From: Thermoplasmata archaeon
GTDB taxonomy: Archaea; Thermoplasmatota; B47-G6
Length of the DNA: 7,070 bases
Assembly (NCBI GenBank): GCA_003663585.1
Contig: QMTU01000035.1
Location: 1-7,070, forward strand
Direction of reading: 5' to 3'
Position 1 is the stretch's first letter. Every line of letters starts with the position of its first letter. Shown here one piece after another: positions 1 through 5,172 of this stretch. The translations under genes were made by a program, and so were the position numbers. The notes below the pieces were generated by a model. The model saw only the letters and a program-made list of their open reading frames with translations, made no database searches and had not been told where the DNA came from.

Positions 1-1
1 A

Positions 2-262
2 GTTACAAAGAATAAACCACATCCTAGGAGAATAGAGAGTGCCTTAAGAAAGCACTTCAAGGACTGGAGGAGGAGACTTGAAATAATAAACAAAGGAAGG
101 TCTGTCGAATTCTCACGCGGAAACTCTAGGCTATATGTAAGGTACTATCCTCCCGAGAAGTACTCGCCAGATGATGTTCTTTCCATAGTAACCATGTTTA
201 CTGTAAGGGGTATAAGGCCTGAGCCCATTAGGCTTGCAGATTTAATTGCGTCTCTACTTTAA
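2..262 (+). CDS. Unrecognised protein, C-terminal 86 residues (5' end outside window)
   Basis: Frame 2 is open from the first bases to a TAA at 260-262, and the other two forward frames are broken early. The visible 86 residues begin VTKNKPHPRRIE and end ADLIASLL. The N-terminal half is strongly basic, with an RKHFKDWRRR stretch, and is followed by LYVRYYPPEKYSPDDVL and a hydrophobic/helical tail. No ATG, GTG or TTG start with a ribosome binding site is visible near the beginning, so the gene most likely starts upstream of the window. I do not recognise a family. The basic, Arg-rich composition would suit a nucleic-acid or protein contact, but that is only inference. It converges on the isomerase gene, with about 95 bp between the stop codons. 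Confidence 0.6.
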   Translation, partial: VTKNKPHPRRIESALRKHFKDWRRRLEIINKGRSVEFSRGNSRLYVRYYPPEKYSPDDVLSIVTMFTVRGIRPEPIRLADLIASLL

Positions 263-346
263 AACTTGAGTAGCTTTCTATTACAATGCCCTAAGGGACT
301 TCCCTGCCTGCAATAAGAAGTGCTGAACAAGACACTTAAATATAAT

Positions 347-369
347 GCTGTTTTAAGCTATAAAACAGC
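347..369. terminator. Perfect 9-bp inverted repeat over the isomerase stop codon, candidate bidirectional terminator
   Basis: GCTGTTTTA (347-355) is exactly complementary to TAAAACAGC (361-369) around a 5-nt loop. The loop contains the stop codon of the - strand gene (358-360). The repeat lies between two convergent genes, and on the - strand it is followed by an AT-rich run (ATTATATTTAA). This position suggests a 3'-end element for one or both transcripts. Archaeal termination depends mainly on U-tracts rather than hairpins, so the role is inference. Confidence 0.4.
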
Positions 370-1335
370 TCTTGATGAGAGTTCCTTCTTAAGCTCCGTT
401 ATTATGTCTACAGGAAGCGGATCCACTTTTCTAAGTACTGCAAGGTAATATGAGGTCCAGTCTCCTAGGTATATAGCGTTCATGATCCTCTCCCAAATGC
501 CCTCTCCTTTGGCCCTGTATCTTAAGACGAGATCAGCTCTTCTAAGAGCTAATTTTTCCGTTAATTCATATCGAATTTTAACTCTATCGTTTTCCAGCCC
601 ACTTTCTAGTATTATTGGAACAAAATTCCTCACAAGGCTATCACCGTGCCATCCTACAATTTCATTATGGTTCATCTCTGGAAACTCTCCCCAGAACGCT
701 AGTACCTTAGAGTTCTCGTTAAACTGATTTGCCCACCTCTTTGCAACCGCCTTAAAAGGTCCAGAGCCATAGACTACAGGAGTTCTATTGATTATTTTTT
801 TAGCAAGCTCTTCTCCATCCTCTGGGTTTACAATACTCACGGCATCAATGACTTTCTCCACGTTAAGCTTTTTCAAGATTCTTGACCTTACTAAGACGTT
901 TAGCACAGGAAATAGCAAGAGAGGTAATGCTGCTCTAGGAGCATATCCTGAAGGGATCTTTATATAATCAAGGCCCTTTTCCTGCGCTATCTCTTCAATC
1001 CTGCCCCCAGAGGAGATGCATATTGCAGTAGCACCTTTCTCCAGAGTAGCATTGAGTGCCGTTATGGTCTCCTCGGTGTTTCCAGAGTAGCTTATTGCTA
1101 TCACAAGGGTTCTTCTATGAACGTATGCAGGCACTTCGTATCCTCGTATTGTCTCCATTGGAACCTTGGATTCCAGCTTTCCAACCTCTGACAGGATATC
1201 TCCTGATATTGCTGATCCACCCATACCTAGGAAAAGAACCCTTGTGACATTTCTTCTTGGCTTTACTTGATATCCAAGCGACCATCCCTCCTCAATAAGC
1301 TCTGGAAAACGCTCTATCATATCCCTCATGTTCAT
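358..1335 (-). CDS. Bifunctional phosphoglucose/phosphomannose isomerase (SIS-domain family)
   Basis: This cytosolic enzyme interconverts glucose-6-P or mannose-6-P with fructose-6-P, feeding glycolysis/gluconeogenesis and mannose-derived sugar supply. Numbered from the chosen Met (325 aa), the first SIS domain shows GMGGSA at 37-42 and SYSGNTEET at 82-90. SSGGR follows at 108-112, and APRAALP at 132-138 includes the conserved Arg134. The second half has NQFNENSK with Glu207 (expected catalytic base), EMNHNE with His223, and a C-terminal Lys316. These align by memory with Glu203, His219 and Lys298 of the Pyrobaculum aerophilum enzyme. The start at 1335 is preferred because AGGTGGTG (1340-1347) sits 5 nt upstream. 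An upstream in-frame GTG at 1365 would add ten residues (MLLTIFRWCS) and place this ribosome binding site inside the gene. The position equal to Thr291 of the P. aerophilum enzyme is Val309 here. The gene appears monocistronic. Confidence 0.92.
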   Translation of the reverse strand: MNMRDMIERFPELIEEGWSLGYQVKPRRNVTRVLFLGMGGSAISGDILSEVGKLESKVPMETIRGYEVPAYVHRRTLVIAISYSGNTEETITALNATLEKGATAICISSGGRIEEIAQEKGLDYIKIPSGYAPRAALPLLLFPVLNVLVRSRILKKLNVEKVIDAVSIVNPEDGEELAKKIINRTPVVYGSGPFKAVAKRWANQFNENSKVLAFWGEFPEMNHNEIVGWHGDSLVRNFVPIILESGLENDRVKIRYELTEKLALRRADLVLRYRAKGEGIWERIMNAIYLGDWTSYYLAVLRKVDPLPVDIITELKKELSSRAVL

Positions 1336-1365
1336 ACTACACCACCTAAATATTGTTAGGAGCAC

Positions 1366-1710
1366 ACTCTAAATACCATTAAAGATGAAGAAAAATAACA
1401 AAGATAATGAGCCTTTGAGCATTAAACATTAAGATTAATCCAACCTCGCGGCCCATATGCAGATATAATGGCTTTTGTAGTACATCACAGTCTACACCAT
1501 TCATGCTAGATAACTATTATAAGTCTTTTTCAAATAATGTCTTTTTGCATGTAGCTTCTAAACCTCTATTCCCCAGGAGGACATGAATAAGAAGGTACTG
1601 ACGCATCTTATACTTTTATGAGCTCTCCCTTATAAGCCTCTACGCCTTAGGCACAAGAAGGACGTCAACTAGACTCTCATGTTATGTGCTCATGTGTGCG
1701 AAAGAAAAAC
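1366..1710. other. Gene-poor intergenic region with TATA-like elements and one 12-codon ORF
   Basis: No convincing gene, tRNA or structured RNA is visible. On the + strand, TATA-like stretches occur at about 1515-1522 (ATTATAAG) and 1629-1637 (CTTATAAGC). Between them, AGGAGG at 1575-1580 is followed after only 2 nt by an ATG at 1583 that opens a 12-codon frame, MNKKVLTHLILL, stopping at 1619-1621. This could be a leader peptide, a remnant or chance. A short direct repeat CTCATGT occurs near 1676 and 1689. The left part also holds the promoter and 5' leader of the - strand isomerase gene, but no single TATA box stands out for it. Confidence 0.45.
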
Positions 1711-1720
1711 GTAAATATAC
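1711..1720 (+). promoter_or_regulatory. TATA box of the Nudix-tfs operon
   Basis: GTAAATATAC lies after a purine-rich stretch (GAAAGAAAAAC) that could act as BRE. Its centre is about 30 bp upstream of the ATG at 1747. The usual archaeal spacing of about 26 bp puts the transcript start only a few bases before the start codon. No Shine-Dalgarno motif precedes the ATG, so a leaderless or near-leaderless mRNA is the simplest reading. Confidence 0.55.
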
Positions 1721-1746
1721 AAACCCCTTACTAACCTCTGATCCAT

Positions 1747-2148
1747 ATGACGAAGAGGCCCATGATTGCTGTGGACGGTGTGCTCATAAGAGATCGAAAG
1801 ATCCTTTTAGTAAGGAGGGGAAAGGACCCTTTCAAGGGATATTACGCCCTACCTGGGGGATTCGTTGAATATGGAGAAACTGTCGAGAATGCAGTCGTGA
1901 GAGAGGTCCTTGAGGAAACGGGCATAAAAACCCGTGTTAAAGAGCTCCTTGGAGTATATTCAGATCCTAACAGGGATCCTAGAGGTCACGTGATCTCTAT
2001 AGCTTTCCTTTTGGAGTACGTTGAGGGAGAGCCACGAGGCGGTGATGATGCAGAAAAAGCTCAGTGGTTTGATCTAGAAGATCTACCTAACTTGGCATTT
2101 GATCATGATAAAATCATAAGGGACGCCAGGAGGCGTCTTGGAGTATGA
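1747..2148 (+). CDS. Nudix hydrolase, probably ADP-ribose pyrophosphatase
   Basis: Nudix enzymes hydrolyse nucleoside diphosphates linked to another group, using Mg2+ bound by the Nudix box. The full consensus GX5EX7REUXEEXGU is present at residues 38-60: Gly38, Glu44, Arg52-Glu53, Glu56-Glu57, Gly59, Ile60. Upstream are the typical first strand (MIAVDGVLIRDRKILLVRR) and the LPGG turn. Downstream, GVYSDPNRDPRGHVISIAFL resembles archaeal ADP-ribose pyrophosphatases of the MJ1149 type. On that basis I favour ADP-ribose hydrolysis to AMP and ribose-5-phosphate, with another NDP-X substrate possible. At 133 aa it is a single, complete domain. The ATG at 1747 has no ribosome binding site but sits just after the predicted transcript start. 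Its TGA overlaps the tfs start codon as ATGA, so the two genes should be translated together. Confidence 0.9.
   Translation: MTKRPMIAVDGVLIRDRKILLVRRGKDPFKGYYALPGGFVEYGETVENAVVREVLEETGIKTRVKELLGVYSDPNRDPRGHVISIAFLLEYVEGEPRGGDDAEKAQWFDLEDLPNLAFDHDKIIRDARRRLGV
2122..2144 (+). promoter_or_regulatory. tfs ribosome binding site inside a hairpin
   Basis: GACGCC (2122-2127) and GGCGTC (2132-2137) form a perfect 6-bp GC-rich stem closed by the loop AGGA. The strongest Shine-Dalgarno match, AGGAGG (2128-2133), spans the loop and the first two bases of the 3' arm, 11 nt before the tfs ATG. A second short match, GGAG at 2140-2143, sits next to the start. The stem lies in the last Nudix codons, so ribosomes finishing that gene would open it. 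This would couple tfs to upstream translation (inference). Confidence 0.45.
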
Positions 2149-2465
2149 GATTCTGTCCAATATGTGGTGGAATGATGAAAAAACAAGGAAACAAGTACGT
2201 TTGTATTAACTGTGGCTATGAAGAAGATGCGAGTATAAGAACAGGAAGTGATAAGGGCAAGAGCAGAATTGTCATGAGAGCAACAGACAGAGATCTTGTC
2301 ATAGTGGACTCTGGCGAAAAGATGCTTCCTAAGACGGAAGTAAAGTGTCCTAAATGTGGTAACAGAGAGGCCTACTACATTGTCAGACAGACGAGATCTG
2401 CCGATGAGCCAGAGACTGTTATATACATATGCACTAAGTGTGGATACACCTGGAGAGAGTACTAA
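2145..2465 (+). CDS. tfs: Transcription factor S (TFS), archaeal RNA polymerase cleavage factor
   Basis: TFS, the archaeal relative of TFIIS and Rpb9, enters the RNA polymerase funnel and triggers cleavage of backtracked RNA. This rescues stalled complexes and improves fidelity. The 106-residue protein has both expected zinc ribbons: Cys4, Cys7, Cys20, Cys23 at the N-terminus and Cys68, Cys71, Cys96, Cys99 at the C-terminus. The catalytic acidic pair is intact at Asp87-Glu88 in RSADEPET, on the hairpin that reaches the polymerase active site. This makes it an active TFS1-type factor rather than one of the inhibitory paralogues that lose the acidic pair. The start overlaps the Nudix stop as ATGA. 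The gene ends head-on with priL, and its TAA (2463-2465) overlaps the priL TAG on the other strand (2464-2462). Confidence 0.97.
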   Translation: MRFCPICGGMMKKQGNKYVCINCGYEEDASIRTGSDKGKSRIVMRATDRDLVIVDSGEKMLPKTEVKCPKCGNREAYYIVRQTRSADEPETVIYICTKCGYTWREY

Positions 2466-3745
2466 TTACGATCCTTGGAAGGTCTTTGCTCCTTTTTACG
2501 CTTATTTATCTCTTTATTTAGGATCCTAATTGCCCTCTGATAGTACTGCATGGGGTGCTTAACGCTACTACATAAATTTAGCTCATCAGATCCTCTAAAG
2601 CAGTATCCATAAGATAACATGGTTTCACATGATGGAACGCTGTATATTTTTCCTGAGACTTGGCCTGTTATGTGTTTTATTTGATATCTTGCTTTTTCCT
2701 CATCGAAGTCTGGAAAGTTTCTGTAAAGGTCTAACATTTCCTCTTCGCTCCACCCTATGGCGTGTAAAAACGTTGTTATGGCAAATCTTGCCTGATGCGG
2801 TAGGCTTCTTCCGGCCCTTATCTCTCCTATTATTGCCCTCATGCAAGGAGGCCAGTACTTTTCACCTTCATCAACAAGTGCCTCCTTTGGAACAAGGCTT
2901 TCGTAGTACCTAAGCGCTTTAATGGCCATGTCAGTAACCCACTCTGGAATATCTAGGTTTTCATACGATATAAGTTCTTCCACCTTCTTCTTGATTGTAA
3001 TAGAGACTGCTGACTCTAACAGTCTTATTACGTCTCTGCTCTCTTTGTCAATGATTCCCGAAGCTATAGGAACGCTGAAAAGCACATATCCCTCCTTTAT
3101 TATTTTATTTATAAGCTTCCATGATCCTGAGCGTGTAGGCGCACACTCAATGTAATCTAAGAAGTGTACTCCAAAGGCTCTTCTTGTCTGAATGTTACCA
3201 TAGGAGAACTCTCTTACCCTGAGCCTTAGCTGTTTCGCTATGTATGTAAGAAGTGTGAGCACAGAAAGGCCTTTACCAGGTTCAAGCTCAGCAATTGCTG
3301 AGAATATGTCCCTATCTTTTATAATGAGAGTCATGATGCTATTGAACCTCTTAGATTCAAAGGTTGCTAGTCTAGATATGAACCTCTGGTTCTTTGTCTC
3401 CCTTGCTATGAGAATACTTCCCCAAAACGCCACCATCTCCCTAAGAAAGTGCTCCTTTAAGATCCCCAACTTTTCGTCCTCAGATCCCACACTTAGGGCT
3501 GATGATAACGCTAGAATTTGATCGCGAATTTTATTAACATAATCATCTGGAATCCTAGCGCCAAAGTTTATTGCAGTTAAGATCCTCTCCCACGATAAAT
3601 CTCTTGCATGATTCCTCTTTAACTCAGCAAAAAGAGACCTTTCGTTAAATATATCATGAAATATCTTATAAGAATCCTCAAGATATGGGAAAAATGTTGA
3701 AAGAAGAATCTTCCAAAGGGTTATTCTGTTACGATCTGCAGTCAT
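2462..3745 (-). CDS. priL: DNA primase large subunit PriL, with Fe-S cluster domain
   Basis: PriL regulates and stabilises the catalytic PriS subunit and helps set primer initiation and length. PriS is not in the window. The 427-residue protein has a helical N-terminal two-thirds. The C-terminal 4Fe-4S domain shows the four expected cysteines: Cys301 in YWPPCMRAII, Cys373 in VPSCETM, Cys382 in YGYCF and Cys392 in LNLC. Between them are LPHQARFAITTFLHAIGW and FPDFDEEKARYQIKHI, characteristic of the family. The end is a lysine/arginine-rich tail. Its ATG (3745-3743) overlaps the pcna stop (3744-3742) as ATGA, and no clear Shine-Dalgarno motif precedes it. Expression probably relies on translational coupling to pcna, which links clamp and primase production. 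Confidence 0.95.
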   Translation of the reverse strand: MTADRNRITLWKILLSTFFPYLEDSYKIFHDIFNERSLFAELKRNHARDLSWERILTAINFGARIPDDYVNKIRDQILALSSALSVGSEDEKLGILKEHFLREMVAFWGSILIARETKNQRFISRLATFESKRFNSIMTLIIKDRDIFSAIAELEPGKGLSVLTLLTYIAKQLRLRVREFSYGNIQTRRAFGVHFLDYIECAPTRSGSWKLINKIIKEGYVLFSVPIASGIIDKESRDVIRLLESAVSITIKKKVEELISYENLDIPEWVTDMAIKALRYYESLVPKEALVDEGEKYWPPCMRAIIGEIRAGRSLPHQARFAITTFLHAIGWSEEEMLDLYRNFPDFDEEKARYQIKHITGQVSGKIYSVPSCETMLSYGYCFRGSDELNLCSSVKHPMQYYQRAIRILNKEINKRKKEQRPSKDRN

Positions 3746-4494
3746 TCTTCAGCAGCCGCAGGTGCTTGATAGTACGTTACCCTACCAGCCCCGCCTTTTA
3801 CATCAAACTCAAGGCATAGAGGCTTTGCGTTCCCCAGCTTTACAGTCACTAGGGTAGACTCCTTCACGGCCTTTATGATCTTCTCTAGGTTCTCTATTAT
3901 GAAGTCCCCAGTCACCGTCTCTTTAACGTCAATCTCTGGAAGCTCTGTTGCTGTCTTCTCAAATCTAACACTCCTAGATCCTTCTCCTCTTGCCTCAATG
4001 ATTATTCCCTCAGGGCTTAATCTAAACTTAACGATAGGTGAAACGCTTTTTGCTACAGCTTTAGTAAGCTGTATTGCCTTTGCAAGCTCAGCAGCTGACA
4101 AAGATATCTTGTTCTCGTATTCAAAGTTCAGCTCTCTCTTCCTTGACTCATCCACAGTGAGTATTGGCATCATGTACTGTATGCCATGAACGCTGAACTT
4201 AAAGGCTCCCTCCTCAGGAACATATTCTATAGTAACTATGTCCTTTGTCTTTACAAATCTCGCAAACTTCTTTAAGTCCTGAACACTGAGGCCAAAGTCT
4301 ATTTCCTCTGGAACATCATATTCCTGAAGAGCCATAGCGTCTACAGTAACGTAGGCTGCTGACACCAATGATGGATCAATAACGATCACTTTAATTCCAT
4401 CTGTAAGAAATCTGACGTATACCTCGTCAGAAATTGCATCAGCGATTTTTGTAAGATGAGAGAGTACTGCTCCCTCCATAGAAACGCGAACCAT
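3742..4494 (-). CDS. pcn: PCNA sliding clamp
   Basis: PCNA forms a ring around DNA that tethers polymerase B, FEN1, DNA ligase and other PIP-box proteins. The 250-residue protein has the two-domain clamp fold signature. Residues 39-41 (IDP) followed by SLVSAAYV match the conserved DPS/V region after the first repeat. The interdomain connector is around residues 111-125 (ILTVDESRK). The second domain runs from KISLSAAELAKAI to VTYYQAPAAAEE. Thermoproteota usually encode up to three paralogues that can form hetero-trimers. I cannot tell from one sequence which paralogue this is. The start ATG at 4494 is supported by GGGGTG (4505-4510) about 10 nt upstream and a TATA box at the right distance. 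An internal Met6 is less likely. It is the first gene of an operon with priL. Confidence 0.96.
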   Translation of the reverse strand: MVRVSMEGAVLSHLTKIADAISDEVYVRFLTDGIKVIVIDPSLVSAAYVTVDAMALQEYDVPEEIDFGLSVQDLKKFARFVKTKDIVTIEYVPEEGAFKFSVHGIQYMMPILTVDESRKRELNFEYENKISLSAAELAKAIQLTKAVAKSVSPIVKFRLSPEGIIIEARGEGSRSVRFEKTATELPEIDVKETVTGDFIIENLEKIIKAVKESTLVTVKLGNAKPLCLEFDVKGGAGRVTYYQAPAAAEE

Positions 4495-4531
4495 GACGCT
4501 TACACCCCAGGCATTTTCCTATTACTCTAAC

Positions 4532-4545
4532 GCTAAATAAATACC
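4532..4545 (-). promoter_or_regulatory. TATA box of the pcna-priL operon
   Basis: On the - strand this reads GGTATTTATTTAGC. The expected start is about 26 bp downstream, near 4512. That gives a leader of roughly 18 nt containing the GGGGTG ribosome binding site before the pcna ATG at 4494. Spacing and composition are right, but no transcript data are available. Confidence 0.5.
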
Positions 4546-4554
4546 TATGGACTT

Positions 4555-4569
4555 TGATAAACTTTATCA
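4555..4569. promoter_or_regulatory. 15-bp palindrome upstream of the pcna TATA box, candidate operator
   Basis: TGATAAA-C-TTTATCA is a perfect inverted repeat with 7-bp arms and a single central base. It lies just upstream of the pcna TATA box as read on the - strand, and about 100 bp before the guide RNA on the other side. Compact symmetric sites of this size are typical for dimeric helix-turn-helix regulators, and the position would suit an activator or shared control. No regulator is identified. Confidence 0.35.
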
Positions 4570-4598
4570 CCCTGAGTTAACAGCACTTCAAGCGGGTG

Positions 4599-4642
4599 TT
4601 TTTAATACCGTCTCCTGAGACCTCCGCATAAACGATAAATAG
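4599..4642 (+). promoter_or_regulatory. Candidate promoter region of the H/ACA RNA
   Basis: Two TATA-like stretches precede the RNA. TTTTTAATACC at about 4599-4609 would start transcription near 4630. GATAAATAG at about 4634-4642 would start near 4663, only a few bases before the first stem at 4668. The second gives the more compact RNA and is preferred. Confidence 0.35.
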
Positions 4643-4667
4643 CCTAAAGGGTAATCATATCCCTGAG

Positions 4668-4801
4668 GGCCCCTGGACGAAGGTCGCAGCGAGAAGCATG
4701 AGCTGCGATGCAAGCCAGGGGCTACATGGTGCCTATGGGCCCCCGGCAGACCACTGGTGCGTCACCAGTGGGATGACGTCGGGACAGTCGGGCACCGTAC
4801 A
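4668..4801 (+). ncRNA. Two-hairpin archaeal box H/ACA guide RNA (pseudouridylation)
   Basis: Hairpin I: a 9-bp lower stem pairs 4668-4676 with 4715-4723 and is followed directly by ACA (4724-4726). Its pocket is ACGAAGG (4677-4683) and TGCAAG (4709-4714). The upper stem is TCGCAGC/GCTGCGA (4684-4690 with 4702-4708), closed by an 11-nt loop with GA at 4691-4692 and TGA at 4699-4701, a K-loop for L7Ae. Hairpin II: the lower stem is TGGTGCC/GGCACCG (4727-4733 with 4791-4797), extendable by one A-U, with ACA at 4799-4801. Its pocket is TATGGGC (4734-4740) and ACAGTCG (4784-4790), and its upper stem is CCCGGC/GTCGGG (4742-4747 with 4778-4783). A K-turn (AGA 4748-4750 opposite GATGAC 4772-4777) is capped by a 9-bp stem with a 3-nt loop. 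In both hairpins the 3' pocket strand plus lower stem is 15 nt to the ACA, within the 14-16 nt rule. GC content over 4661-4800 is 66%. It would act with Cbf5, Nop10, Gar1 and L7Ae. Confidence 0.9.
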
Positions 4802-4850
4802 TCTTTAATACTTACTAACAATGAGACGCTCAGTGAGATCATAACGACTT

Positions 4851-4857
4851 AAGGAGG
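4851..4857 (+). promoter_or_regulatory. Ribosome binding site of the DUF167 gene
   Basis: AAGGAGG lies 12 nt before the ATG at 4870, with a further purine run AAGGGGAA directly before the start. A TATA-like CTTTAATAC just after the guide RNA (about 4803-4811) could give this operon its own promoter. Otherwise it may be read through from the RNA gene. Confidence 0.5.
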
Positions 4858-4869
4858 CAGTAAGGGGAA

Positions 4870-5172
4870 ATGTCCAAGGATTACTACACTGAAACACAGA
4901 ACGGAGTTATACTTCATATAAGAGTAAAGCCAAGAGCAGGGAGAAACTGTATAAAGGGCATATCTCAGGATGGAAGATTCTTACTAGTGGACGTAAAGGC
5001 TCCTCCAGTAAAAGGACAGGCCAACAAGGAGCTTGAGAAGTTCTTAAGGAAATTATTTGCTAAAGAGGCAATAATAGTCAGCGGTTTTCAGGCTAGAGAA
5101 AAGTACGTTCTCATAAGAGGTGCTACCGTTGAGGAGGTCGAGAAAGTACTTAAGAGAAGAGAAGACCTATGA
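4870..5172 (+). CDS. DUF167 (YggU/UPF0235) family protein
   Basis: This is a small conserved protein of unknown biochemical function, found in bacteria, archaea and eukaryotes. The 100-residue sequence is the usual full length. It carries the family hallmarks ILHIRVKPRAGRNCI (14-28) and VDVKAPPVKGQANKEL (40-55), the second being the diagnostic ApPv.G.AN motif. A helix and a C-terminal strand region (KYVLIRGATVEEVEKVL) follow. The ATG at 4870 is supported by a purine-rich ribosome binding site. The gene overlaps the following Toprim gene by some tens of bases, so the two are probably one translational unit. Family assignment is firm, but function remains unknown. Confidence 0.92.
   Translation: MSKDYYTETQNGVILHIRVKPRAGRNCIKGISQDGRFLLVDVKAPPVKGQANKELEKFLRKLFAKEAIIVSGFQAREKYVLIRGATVEEVEKVLKRREDL

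Noticed and set aside
482..1247. Two + strand ORFs opposite the isomerase gene (482-727 and 1056-1247).
   Set aside because: They are antisense shadows of a gene with complete catalytic motifs.
1384..1420. Possible C/D box guide RNA (ATGAAGA and ATAATGA as C-like boxes, TTGA as D-like box).
   Set aside because: Each box has a mismatch, no D' box sits between them, and the spacing leaves no proper guide segment.
1686..1868. 60-residue + strand ORF overlapping the Nudix gene start.
   Set aside because: It lies in another frame over a well-conserved Nudix gene, spans its promoter, and has no family features.
2629..4189. Four + strand ORFs opposite priL and pcna.
   Set aside because: They are antisense shadows of strongly conserved replication genes and carry low-complexity translations.
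4610..4621. Short palindrome GTCTC-CT-GAGAC upstream of the guide RNA.
   Set aside because: The 5-bp arms with a 2-base centre are short enough to be chance, and it does not line up with a promoter element.
4661..4800. The structured GC-rich RNA could be SRP RNA, RNase P RNA or a tRNA.
   Set aside because: It is too short for archaeal SRP or RNase P RNA, lacks tRNA arms, and every part fits two H/ACA hairpins with correct ACA spacing.
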